From assembly GCA_030611085.1 (NCBI GenBank), contig JAUWQI010000009.1, positions 1 to 44,338 of the forward strand: a stretch of DNA of 44,338 nt. The letters run 5' to 3'. This document shows positions 32,031-39,485 of the stretch, in pieces (position 1 is the stretch's first letter; each line of letters opens with the position of its first letter). The position numbers and the translations under genes were made by a program. Under the pieces are notes generated by a model that searched no databases, was not told where the DNA came from, and saw nothing but the letters and a program-made list of their open reading frames with translations. The DNA is from Dehalococcoidia bacterium (GTDB lineage Bacteria; Chloroflexota; Dehalococcoidia; GIF9; AB-539-J10).

Positions 32031-32734
32031 ATCTATATGAGCTAGCGTATGCCTGTTATTTGTATGGGCATTTTACCGGCTTTGACAAGAGTTATCACCG
32101 TTTCTTGAGAGCCACAGCTCCTAGCTTCGATATGCAAAGCGGGCCCCATAGAAAGGCGCTCTTAGAGTGGCTTAATTCTTGGGGATGCCGCCAGTTTGCA
32201 AAAGACTTTCACCCCCAAGCCTCAGAGAATCTTAAACATTGGCATGAGGATAATGAGCACTTGCTACCACAGCTTGGAAAGGAGCTGCTAGACCTCTCCA
32301 GCGATGAACTGGACAGCGCAAAGATGGCTTATGGTTCTCTAGTGGATGTGCAAGCTTCTCTAAAAAGGCGTGGCAGCAATGAGTTTTCAGTAAGTGTTGG
32401 CCCCACAGGCGCTGCCAAGATATTGTTTGCTCTTGGGAAAGATGCTTTCCCTCCCTGGGATATAAGGATACGAAAAAGACTTGGATATGATGGGACCTCT
32501 CCTTCATATAAGAAATATCTCAAAGATGTTCAAGAAATCTTGCATCAACTCAAGGCGGAGTGCCAAAAACATGGGATTGCATTATCCAAACTTCCAGCGA
32601 AATTGGGTAGGTCCTCATCGAGCCTTGTGGAACTCGTTGATGAATATAACTGGGTTGTAATAACGAATTCTTGTCCTCCACCCTCGCTTAATTGTTTGAA
32701 GATGTGGTATCGATGGGCAGGAGGGATTGGCTAA
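32027..32734 (+). CDS. Unknown protein, possible helix-hairpin-helix glycosylase-like fold
   Basis: A 235-residue protein that I cannot place firmly. The segment 'GPTGAAKILFALGKDAFPPW' followed by 'DIRIRKRLGY' has the look of the helix-hairpin-helix/GPD base-excision fold (a glycine-rich turn followed by F-P-x-W-D), but the catalytic Lys/Asp pair is not clear. The last ~20 residues ('CPPPSLNCLKMWYRWAGGIG') look unlike the rest and may be readthrough into foreign sequence. It starts within an ATGA overlap and stops within a TAATG overlap with the truncated ferredoxin-like frame. Confidence 0.55.
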   Translation: MNLYELAYACYLYGHFTGFDKSYHRFLRATAPSFDMQSGPHRKALLEWLNSWGCRQFAKDFHPQASENLKHWHEDNEHLLPQLGKELLDLSSDELDSAKMAYGSLVDVQASLKRRGSNEFSVSVGPTGAAKILFALGKDAFPPWDIRIRKRLGYDGTSPSYKKYLKDVQEILHQLKAECQKHGIALSKLPAKLGRSSSSLVELVDEYNWVVITNSCPPPSLNCLKMWYRWAGGIG

Positions 32735-32907
32735 TGGACAAATTTGTTCTCACTATTGATAGTAAAGATATTGTTGCTGATACCGGAGAAACTATTTTGG
32801 AGGCGGCGCTTCAGAACGATATTTATATTCCCCATCCTAGCAGCCAAAGTGTTTCACCCTCACCTTTTGAGGGAGAGGAGAAACGGAGTGTAATCCAACA
32901 TTGGTGA
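32734..32907 (+). pseudogene. Truncated 2Fe-2S ferredoxin-like N-terminus
   Basis: The frame reads 'MDKFVLTIDSKDIVADTGET' then 'ILEAALQNDIYIPH', the standard beginning of the 2Fe-2S domain of NuoG/FdhA-type or RACo-type proteins, and breaks exactly before the first cysteine ligand (normally IPxLC). After the His the sequence becomes the repeat-derived 'VSPSPFEGEEKR'. GGAGGG precedes the ATG, so it was once a translated gene. Without its cysteines it cannot bind a cluster. Confidence 0.6.
32854..32880. repeat. Repeat TTTCACCCTCACCTT, copy 1
   Basis: TTTCACCCTCACCTTTTGAG followed by GGAGAGG is shared with 36770-36815, where it includes the palindrome CTCTCCCTTCAAGGGAGAG. Here it replaces the body of the ferredoxin-like gene. 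Confidence 0.7.
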
Positions 32908-32986
32908 TAAGTAGCTCAACCAGATAGTTAACACACCATGTTCTCAGTCCGAATCTAGCTAAAGAGCTTGTTTGGCAACCTATTTT

Positions 32987-33048
32987 GTCATTCTGAGCTC
33001 TACAGGGCGAAGAATCTCTTTTAGACCCTTCGCTTCGCTCAGAGTGAC
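32987..33048. repeat. Palindromic repeat, intergenic full copy
   Basis: GTCATTCTGAGCTCTACAGG through CTTCGCTCAGAGTGAC is the same element as at 10549-10603, with both outer arms. It lies between the truncated ferredoxin-like frame and the first DUF488 gene. The rest of 32908-33133 holds no gene that I can see. Confidence 0.85.
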
Positions 33049-33133
33049 ATTTATTGTTAGCTAATAAACAGTCTTTAGCTAAAGTGAGTTGAATAAAGGT
33101 AATAGGTATGATACTTTCTAGTCATCTAGCTAG

Positions 33134-33661
33134 ATGAACAACATCATTTATACCATAGGGCATAGCAATCACCCACCCGAGTTGCTGCTGAAGTTACTCA
33201 CTGAGGCCAGAATTGAATTACTTGTGGATGTACGGAGTCACCCTGGCAGCCAGTGGGTCTCGCATGCTAACCCCCATGATTTGAGGCGGATTCTGGAATC
33301 AGCAAGCATTCGTTATCTCTATCTGGGTGATGTATTAGGCGGGTATCCCAATGATTCGAATTGCTATGACTCACGAACTGGTAAACCAGACTATGAGGTG
33401 ATTCAAAGCAAAGAGCAATTTCAGCAAGGACTTAGCACGCTTTTGGAAGCTCTGAAAAAGCACCGTGTTTGTGTGATGTGTGCTGAGGAAGACCCTTTCT
33501 TTTGCCATCGCAATTTATTAGTTGGCGAAGGGTTACGACGAAAAGGCGTTCAAATCCTGCATATACGCGGCAACGGAGAAATTCAGACCGATGAGGAGCT
33601 TTGGAAGGGAAAAGCAGGGGTAGGAGTCAATCAGTTTCAGCTTCCACTAGGTGATATTTAG
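33134..33661 (+). CDS. DUF488 family protein, first of two
   Basis: A 175-residue DUF488 protein. It opens 'IIYTIGHSNHPPELLLKLL', continues 'LLVDVRSHPGSQW', and has the family's C-terminal 'VCVMCAEEDPFFCHRNLLV' with its Cys-Glu-Cys-His cluster. The biochemical activity of DUF488 is not established. It abuts a second, shorter DUF488 gene: the TAG stop of this gene and the GTG start of the next share a G at 33661. No ribosome binding site is obvious. Confidence 0.85.
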   Translation: MNNIIYTIGHSNHPPELLLKLLTEARIELLVDVRSHPGSQWVSHANPHDLRRILESASIRYLYLGDVLGGYPNDSNCYDSRTGKPDYEVIQSKEQFQQGLSTLLEALKKHRVCVMCAEEDPFFCHRNLLVGEGLRRKGVQILHIRGNGEIQTDEELWKGKAGVGVNQFQLPLGDI

Positions 33662-34098
33662 TGATTATATATACTATTGGTTTTACTAAGAAGTCAGCCG
33701 AAGATTTCTTCGAAGCTCTCCGTCAAAGCAGAGCAAAACATCTTTTGGATATCCGTCTTCACAATACCTCGCAGTTGGCAGGGTTTACGAAGCGAGAGAA
33801 CCTGCGGTATTTTCTCAAACAGATTGTCAATATGGAATACCACGAGGTACCTATATTAGCTCCAGAGGGCTCATTTCTAAATGAATATCGCGAAACAGGA
33901 GATTGGGCTCGATTTGAGCGGTGTTATATTGACTTGCTTCAGCAGCGCCAAGTTGAGCGTCATATGGAATCGGCGTGGTTTGAAGATGGAGCTGTTCTGC
34001 TTTGCAGCGAGGCTAGCCCTGAGCATTGCCATAGACGGCTGGCAGCAGAATACCTGATACATTCAATACTGCCAGGGGCAATTATTGAACATCTCTGA
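33661..34098 (+). CDS. DUF488 family protein, second of two
   Basis: A 145-residue DUF488 protein: 'IIYTIGFTKKSAEDFFEALR', 'LLDIRLHNTSQLAGF' and 'VLLCSEASPEHCHRRLAAEY'. It keeps the conserved Cys/Glu/His cluster but differs from its neighbour elsewhere ('HNTSQLAGFTKRENL' against 'HPGSQWVSHANPHDL'), so the two are old paralogues that may form a heterodimer. The start is GTG. Confidence 0.85.
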   Translation: MIIYTIGFTKKSAEDFFEALRQSRAKHLLDIRLHNTSQLAGFTKRENLRYFLKQIVNMEYHEVPILAPEGSFLNEYRETGDWARFERCYIDLLQQRQVERHMESAWFEDGAVLLCSEASPEHCHRRLAAEYLIHSILPGAIIEHL

Positions 34099-34106
34099 GA
34101 CTATAA

Positions 34107-34859
34107 ATGCAGCAAACAATCGTGATAACCGATCTAACCACAATGGGTGGCAATAGGGTCTGTATTGTTGGAATTGACTCTCAGTCACGGTGTATCCGTC
34201 CGGTGCTACCACCATATGGCGTAAAGCGGCGGCATCTTTATATCAGGAAACACATTATCTTTAGAAAGTTAGCTGTTTGTCCCAGGGCGAAGGTCGGGTT
34301 TAAATTCCACCAAATTCCGCTTATACCCCCGCATATAGAAGATTTAGGATTTGAGCCTAATTCTATCACTTATCAAGGGCTTTGTGATGATGCCGAATGG
34401 GAGGCGGTGCTAAAAGCGAGTTCATTTCGCTCTGTTCAAGATATATATGACGGTTGCCTTCAAGAAGGACGTTGGGTAGAACCTGAAGCGAATACCAGAT
34501 CCTTGGGAACAGTATCACAGGTACAAATAATCAGTGTTAATCTCCAAGAGTGGTCTGGTGAACGAAGATACAGGTTCTACTTTAAGGATCAGACAGGTCA
34601 CCAATATAATAATGTTACTATCTCTGATTTGGCTTTTCGAGGATTCGCGGATACTGAGATGGCTCGTCACAGTTCACCTATGGCTGCTTCACGACGGGTC
34701 ACAGAAATTCTCATGAGCGTTGACCGCTTGTATCTCCGCTTAGGTTTAGCTCGCCCATGGATGAATCCCAATGATGGGACAGTAAAGTGCTGGGTGCAAG
34801 TTACAGGGATCCACACTTTTCCTGACTACCTAGATGGAAGGTCATTTGCTGACTTTTAG
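34107..34859 (+). CDS. Possible dual-OB-domain protein in the DUF488 operon
   Basis: A 250-residue, mainly beta-strand protein with an opening 'IVITDLTTMGGNRVCIVGID', a central 'VSQVQIISVNLQEW' and a C-terminal 'KCWVQVTGIHTFPDYLDGRS'. The pattern suggests two consecutive OB-like barrels. I recall such proteins travelling with DUF488 genes in predicted conflict systems, but I cannot verify that here. It follows the second DUF488 gene by 8 nt and overlaps the 3' end of the convergent RACo gene by 4 nt. Confidence 0.55.
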   Translation: MQQTIVITDLTTMGGNRVCIVGIDSQSRCIRPVLPPYGVKRRHLYIRKHIIFRKLAVCPRAKVGFKFHQIPLIPPHIEDLGFEPNSITYQGLCDDAEWEAVLKASSFRSVQDIYDGCLQEGRWVEPEANTRSLGTVSQVQIISVNLQEWSGERRYRFYFKDQTGHQYNNVTISDLAFRGFADTEMARHSSPMAASRRVTEILMSVDRLYLRLGLARPWMNPNDGTVKCWVQVTGIHTFPDYLDGRSFADF

Positions 34860-36769
34860 CTTTTGTGATATTTGGTAGAGGGAAAGTTAGCAGAGTCAGT
34901 GTGGGGCAGGAACGATGCAGCGGTAAGCTCATTCATAAATGTGTTATCAGCAATAAGCTCTAGATAGGTTATTTTGCGGGCTATTTTTTCTGCCTGTTGT
35001 TGAGCTTGCTGGGAGAGAAGAACATTATAAGCTCCAGAAAGTGAGGTATTGCCGAGGAATTGGAACTTTTCCCAGGGAAGGTCGGGTAGAAGCCCTATTT
35101 GGATGGCTTTTTCTATGTTTATGTGTTGTCCAAAAGCGCCGCCTATAAGCACTTGCTCAATATCCGATAGCGGAATGCCAAGCTTTTTAAGCATCACTGT
35201 AATTCCGGCATAAATAGCAGCCTTGGTGCGAATAAGGTTGTTAATATCTACCTCAGTAAGGACAATATCCTCGCCAGTGCCTGAATCTGCCGCCCAGCAA
35301 AGAACATACTCAGTTCCATGCTCTCCAAGTCGGATACGGGAATCGCTGACTGCTGACTGCTGACTGCTGACTGCTTTTAGTATATGTCCCGCTTTATCTA
35401 CAATTCCAGTATCGAGCATTTCAGCTAAGGCGGATATCATTCCTGAGCCGCAGATACCTAGTGGCGGGGTATCTCCAATCACTCTGACTGTAGGCTCCAG
35501 GGTATTGGAGTTTATGGTTACATCCTCGATAGCGCCAATAGTTGCTGGCATACCACAGCTAACGCCAGCGCCTTCAAAGGCGGGACCAGCACTGCAGGCA
35601 CAAGCCATCATCCAATCTGAGTTGCCCAAGACAATTTCCCCGTTGGTGCCGATATCTAAGAAGAGGCTAAGCTTATCGCTCTTAAATAGCTGCGAGCTTA
35701 ATACTCCAGCGGTGATATCACCCCCAACATAAGCGGCAACCGCGGGGAGGCAATAAATAAAAGCGTTGGGATTAATCTTTATTCTTAGCTCCTTGGCAGT
35801 AACTAAGGGAAACTGAGCTGTTGTAGGAATATAGGGTTCCTGCCTGATGTAGGTTGGAGGGAGAGCGAGGAAAAGATGGGTCATAGCGGTGTTACCAGCT
35901 ACTACCATCTGCTCTATGTCACTGGTTTTAAGGTTATTTTCCCCCGCCAGCTTAGCCAGTAATTCATTGATAGTCTGTGTTATTAGTCGATTAAGCTGTT
36001 TCACGCCTCCCCTGTGCTCACTGTAGACGATTCTGGAGATAACATCTTCCCCACAAGCAGCCTGCTTATTTAAAGCTGAAGCTTGATTGACGATGCGACC
36101 AGAACTGAGGTCAACCAGGCTAGCCACGACATTGGTGGTGCCGATATCTATGGCAACGCCGAGTAGTGGTTGCTTTCTGCGACCGGGTAGAAGGTTGCTA
36201 AGGTGAGCCTCTCGATTTCGAGTATCTATAGCAACGTTAGCCTGCCAATTGGAGGCTCTAAGGCTCTGGCTTAGTTTTTGCATTAAAGACAAACTCATGG
36301 TGAGGTTTTCCACTCCAATTTTGCTTGCTATTGCTGATTTCAATCGGTCGAAATCGGAGGCATTGTCCTCTAAACTAGGGGCGGGCAGTTCTATAAATAA
36401 TTGACGCACCGCAGGGGATAAAGGCCAATCAAGATGAGGGGCGAGTGCTTTCCTAGTAGTAGCTATCTCTCCAGCTAACTTAACTTGTTCTGGTTTGCTT
36501 GGCACAGAGATAACGAGGTCTCCAGCCACTTTGGCGATGCAAGATAGAACCCAGCCTTGCTGAATTTGCTTGGTGCTGAGATAGGGGCTTTCATACTCGG
36601 TGACTTGTCCCTTTTTCACTTTAACTAAGCATCTGCCACAGCGTCCTTGCCTGCCACAAGGAGTATCAATAGTTATGCCAGCCTTGGCAGCGGCATCAAC
36701 TATTACTGTCCCTTGGGGAACTACAACACTTTTCCCTGAGGGCAAGAACTCTACTTTGAATAATGTCAT
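34856..36769 (-). CDS. RACo-type corrinoid activation protein (2Fe-2S and ASKHA domains)
   Basis: A 637-residue protein that reduces the cobalt of corrinoid proteins with ATP hydrolysis. Residues 1-95 are a 2Fe-2S domain ('DTPCGRQGRCGRCLVKV' plus a distal Cys in 'GWVLSCIAKV'). From about residue 200 the DUF4445/ASKHA ATPase follows ('GVAIDIGTTNVVASLVDL', 'LFLDIGTNGEIVLG', 'GICGSGMISALAEMLDTGI'). The gene lies directly behind acsC, its likely client. ATG 36769 is preferred to GTG 36781; its ribosome binding site (AAGGTGAGG) is part of a dispersed repeat. Near residue 475 'AVSSQQSAVSDSR' is encoded by a heptamer repeat inserted in frame. Confidence 0.88.
   Translation of the reverse strand: MTLFKVEFLPSGKSVVVPQGTVIVDAAAKAGITIDTPCGRQGRCGRCLVKVKKGQVTEYESPYLSTKQIQQGWVLSCIAKVAGDLVISVPSKPEQVKLAGEIATTRKALAPHLDWPLSPAVRQLFIELPAPSLEDNASDFDRLKSAIASKIGVENLTMSLSLMQKLSQSLRASNWQANVAIDTRNREAHLSNLLPGRRKQPLLGVAIDIGTTNVVASLVDLSSGRIVNQASALNKQAACGEDVISRIVYSEHRGGVKQLNRLITQTINELLAKLAGENNLKTSDIEQMVVAGNTAMTHLFLALPPTYIRQEPYIPTTAQFPLVTAKELRIKINPNAFIYCLPAVAAYVGGDITAGVLSSQLFKSDKLSLFLDIGTNGEIVLGNSDWMMACACSAGPAFEGAGVSCGMPATIGAIEDVTINSNTLEPTVRVIGDTPPLGICGSGMISALAEMLDTGIVDKAGHILKAVSSQQSAVSDSRIRLGEHGTEYVLCWAADSGTGEDIVLTEVDINNLIRTKAAIYAGITVMLKKLGIPLSDIEQVLIGGAFGQHINIEKAIQIGLLPDLPWEKFQFLGNTSLSGAYNVLLSQQAQQQAEKIARKITYLELIADNTFMNELTAASFLPHTDSANFPSTKYHKS
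35346..35374. repeat. Tandem heptamer repeat inside the RACo gene
   Basis: CTGACTG is repeated four times without error (plus strand), then one further C. It encodes part of 'AVSSQQSAVS' on the reverse strand. Seven-base units would shift the frame if copy number changed by anything other than a multiple of three. Confidence 0.9.
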
Positions 36770-36815
36770 TTTCACCCTCACCTTAGCCCTCTCCCTTCAA
36801 GGGAGAGGGGATGGA
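36770..36815. repeat. Repeat TTTCACCCTCACCTT, copy 2, with palindrome
   Basis: The unit carries CTCTCCCTTCAAGGGAGAG, a perfect hairpin. On the reverse strand it encodes the last residues of acsC ('PSPLKGEG' and stop) and supplies the ribosome binding site of the RACo gene. Copy 1 is at 32854-32880. Confidence 0.75.
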
Positions 36816-38159
36816 GTGGGCCATCCAATTCTGTTTTAAGTATCTACCTATATCCATGGCTTCACGAGGACCTACCATAACTTCCCACTCGGGTAATTCC
36901 TCTTCAAGCTCACCTTTTATAACAGCGACATAACCAGGGATGATAATGCTTTGGTGGTTGATATTATTGGCTACATCGAACTGCTTAATTGTTTTAGCAA
37001 TCTTGGCAGCGTTAAACTTGCCCGCAGCCCAAGCAGTGAGCACGGAGAGACCCCCAGTATCGCAAACCAGAAGCCAGGAGGGAGAACCACTGGACTGCAG
37101 CTCACCGGCTATGGAGAAATAGGTTAACGAAAAGTCAGTAGTAACAGCCAAGGGGCTTGTCTTTTTGGGGTTATTAATAGGGTAGACGCCGGATGTTACC
37201 TGTATTGGCTTCTGGGGGTCAGTGTATATATTGAGACGCAGCGTGAGCAAGGGATATATGGCACTTGGGGAGAAGTGGTCGAGGACAATTATGCCTGCAT
37301 ATTTAGCTATATGTTGAGCCGCCAATACTATTTCTTCTTCCACTGAAGCAGTATTATCGCAGGGGAAGGTTATTACTGGATAGCCCAACTCTCTGTAATT
37401 TTTCTTTATGGCTAATCGGCGTAGCTGAGTTAAAGTATCTACAGATTCAGCAAAGCCAAGAGCTCCTGGGTCAAGGACAACATCCTCCACTCCTTTCTGA
37501 CCTACCATTTCTGTGAGTTCAGCAAGCTGTGATAGACCACGCGGCTCAAATATAGTTAAGGGGCATTGATAATCCAAAGCAAGCTGAGCCATCTCTTGCC
37601 AATTATCTCTATTTGCAGCATAGATTAGAGGCTTGTTCTGACCTACTTTACCCAGAGCTAATTTCATTATGGCTGGTTCAGTTGACATAAGAATCAAGGG
37701 CAAGTCAGTGTTGCTATTAGCTGCCTCGACAAGGTTAGCGAAGCTTTCAGCCTCTTTAGATTCATTGGCTAAAGCGAAGCCATCCAGGCTTAATTTTAAG
37801 CCTACTCGCTCCACGCTGTAATCGGTTATCTCCTTTACCAACGAGGTGACATCCTCAAGTGGCTCTGTATCTTTAATTCTGATTACTAAGCCAGGCTGGT
37901 GATAAAAAGTCTTCTCATGTCGGAACAATACCACCTCATTGCCCACTTCGATTCTTTTATTCCCGCCAATTGATACCAGCCTGATGGGGGGACGAGATGC
38001 TGCTTCAAGAATTTGTTTTGACTCCTCAGAGAGCTCAGGGCATAGAGAAATATCTGCTTGTTTTTGCGCCACTTTCATAGCAAATGCCAGGCAAGTAGGA
38101 AAGCCGCACTTCTTGCAGTTGGTTTTTGGTAGATGCTTATAAATTTCGATTCCAGTCAA
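36783..38159 (-). CDS. acsC: Corrinoid iron-sulfur protein large subunit of the acetyl-CoA synthase complex
   Basis: A 458-residue protein, AcsC in bacteria and CdhE in archaea. It carries cobamide and a 4Fe-4S cluster and passes the methyl group from methyltetrahydrofolate to acetyl-CoA synthase. The cluster motif is at the N-terminus ('TNCKKCGFPTCLAFAMKVA' then 'LCPEL'). The TIM barrel follows, and the C-terminal cobamide-binding domain ends with 'IIPGYVAVIKGELEEELP' and 'VMVGPREAMDIG'. The final 'IPSPLKGEG' is repeat-encoded. Its only Wood-Ljungdahl neighbour here is the RACo gene; acsB, acsD and acsE are not in the window. Confidence 0.92.
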   Translation of the reverse strand: MTGIEIYKHLPKTNCKKCGFPTCLAFAMKVAQKQADISLCPELSEESKQILEAASRPPIRLVSIGGNKRIEVGNEVVLFRHEKTFYHQPGLVIRIKDTEPLEDVTSLVKEITDYSVERVGLKLSLDGFALANESKEAESFANLVEAANSNTDLPLILMSTEPAIMKLALGKVGQNKPLIYAANRDNWQEMAQLALDYQCPLTIFEPRGLSQLAELTEMVGQKGVEDVVLDPGALGFAESVDTLTQLRRLAIKKNYRELGYPVITFPCDNTASVEEEIVLAAQHIAKYAGIIVLDHFSPSAIYPLLTLRLNIYTDPQKPIQVTSGVYPINNPKKTSPLAVTTDFSLTYFSIAGELQSSGSPSWLLVCDTGGLSVLTAWAAGKFNAAKIAKTIKQFDVANNINHQSIIIPGYVAVIKGELEEELPEWEVMVGPREAMDIGRYLKQNWMAHSIPSPLKGEG

Positions 38160-38354
38160 TGGTTCCTACCTCCTTATAGTGTTCTGTATGATAGCTTATA
38201 AAATCCTCTTCAGCCAGCTTTTGTATCCTTTGGGCATTTTAAAACCGCTTTCAAAGTTGGCTAAACAGTATAATATAAAGTTCCTTTTCTTGCATACGGA
38301 TACTGGATAACTTGTCAGGCAAAGCTACAGCGATAACTTTAGCTATCCAATTTG

Positions 38355-38383
38355 TTTACTAGGCATATTGAGAGTGATATAAT
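38355..38383 (+). promoter_or_regulatory. Promoter of the crotonase gene
   Basis: TTTACT (38355-38360), a 17-nt spacer and a perfect TATAAT (38378-38383) precede AAGGAGG and the ATG at 38419. The acsC promoter should also lie in 38160-38354, reading the other way, but I could not identify it. Confidence 0.7.
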
Positions 38384-38418
38384 CAGTTAAAAGGATATAA
38401 AAAAGGAGGTTTAACAAA

Positions 38419-39186
38419 ATGGCTTTAATTTATGAGAAGAAGGGGAAGATAGCTTATATTACCATTAATCGCCCGCAGGCAATGAATGCCTTTGACCCTG
38501 AGACTTTCAAAGAAGTAAGCGATGCGTTGATAGATTTTCGTGACGATGATGATTTGGGGGTTGGCATCATTACTGGAGCTGGTGATAAGGCATTTGTTGC
38601 TGGAGCTGACATCAAAACAATTATCCCCTGGCTAGCTGAGCACTCGCTATATTGGGAAAAGATACCCACGATTATGCGAGGGCTTGAGTTATATAAGCCA
38701 CTTATAGCTGCAGTCAATGGAGTAGCTTTGGGTGGTGGTTTGGAACTAGCTTTAGCTTGTGATATAAGAATTGCCTCGGAAAATGCTATTTTTGGTGTTC
38801 CCGAGGTGACATTAGGGTTGATACCTGGCTGGGGAGGAACTCAAAGGTTGCCTCGCTGCATTCCCCATGCCCTAGCAGCCGAGATGTTGTTTACTGGTAA
38901 ACCTATAAGCGCTCAAGAAGCTTACCGAGTAGGTTTAATAAACAAGGTTGTGCCGCTTGCTAAGCTTATGCCTGCGGCTGAGGCGGTGGCTAATGATATT
39001 TTGAAAGTAGGACCGCTGGCAGTGAGGGCAGCCAAACAGGCTATGATTAGAGGAACGAGCATGACCTTAGAAGAGGGGTTGAAAGTAGAAGTTGACTTGA
39101 CATTCCCGCTATTTGCCTCTGAAGACCTGGCTGAAGGAAGGAAAGCTTTTATAGAGAAAAGGAAGCCAGAATTCAAAGGGAGGTAA
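38419..39186 (+). CDS. Enoyl-CoA hydratase/isomerase (crotonase)
   Basis: A 255-residue crotonase-fold protein. The oxyanion-hole segments are in 'AFVAGADIKTI' and 'NGVALGGGLELALACDIRIA'. The two acidic catalytic positions of hydratases appear as Glu in 'GVPEVTLGLIPGWGGTQRL' and a possible Gly/Glu change at the first, so hydration is likely but isomerase activity cannot be excluded. It has its own strong promoter and ribosome binding site and stands alone ahead of two tRNA genes. Confidence 0.88.
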   Translation: MALIYEKKGKIAYITINRPQAMNAFDPETFKEVSDALIDFRDDDDLGVGIITGAGDKAFVAGADIKTIIPWLAEHSLYWEKIPTIMRGLELYKPLIAAVNGVALGGGLELALACDIRIASENAIFGVPEVTLGLIPGWGGTQRLPRCIPHALAAEMLFTGKPISAQEAYRVGLINKVVPLAKLMPAAEAVANDILKVGPLAVRAAKQAMIRGTSMTLEEGLKVEVDLTFPLFASEDLAEGRKAFIEKRKPEFKGR

Positions 39187-39222
39187 AGCGAGGTGTTTTA
39201 GAGTAGAATGAAGAGCGTCTTT

Positions 39223-39297
39223 GCGGGAGTAACTCAGTGGTAGAGTTCCTGCCTTCCAAGCAGGGTGTCGCGGGTTCGAATCCCGTCTCCCGCTCCA
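39223..39297 (+). tRNA. tRNA-Gly (UCC)
   Basis: A complete cloverleaf with acceptor arms GCGGGAG and CTCCCGC, anticodon arm CCTGC-CTTCCAA-GCAGG with anticodon TCC, T arm CGGG-TTCGAAT, and an encoded CCA. It is 48 nt ahead of the next tRNA. Confidence 0.96.
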
Positions 39298-39344
39298 AAA
39301 GTTGGGTTCCTATGAGAATCTTTGATTTTCATGGGTGAAGGGAT

Positions 39345-39416
39345 GGGCGCGTAGCTCAGTGGCAGAGCGGCCGGCTCATAACCGGTTGATCGTAGGTTCG
39401 AATCCTACCGAGCCCA
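39345..39416 (+). tRNA. tRNA-Met/Ile2 (CAU)
   Basis: The cloverleaf has acceptor arms GGGCGCG and CGAGCCC with one G-A mismatch. The anticodon arm is GCCGG-CTCATAA-CCGGT with anticodon CAT, and the T arm is GTAGG-TTCGAAT-CCTAC. The anticodon stem lacks the three consecutive G-C pairs of initiators, so it is an elongator tRNA-Met or a lysidine-modified tRNA-Ile. No CCA is encoded, unlike its neighbour. Confidence 0.93.
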
Positions 39417-39485
39417 TATTTTTAATTTCTCTGAAAGCAGGTACATTTGACCAACTTTGTGGCAAAATCAAAAAAGAAGAGAATT

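Noticed and set aside
35346-35374. Short tandem array considered as CRISPR
   Set aside because: Units are only 7 nt with no spacers; it is a simple heptamer repeat inside a coding gene. No CRISPR array was seen in the window.
39223-39416. tRNA pair considered as an integration site of the nearby recombinase
   Set aside because: Both tRNA genes look intact and no direct repeat of a tRNA 3' end was found within the window.
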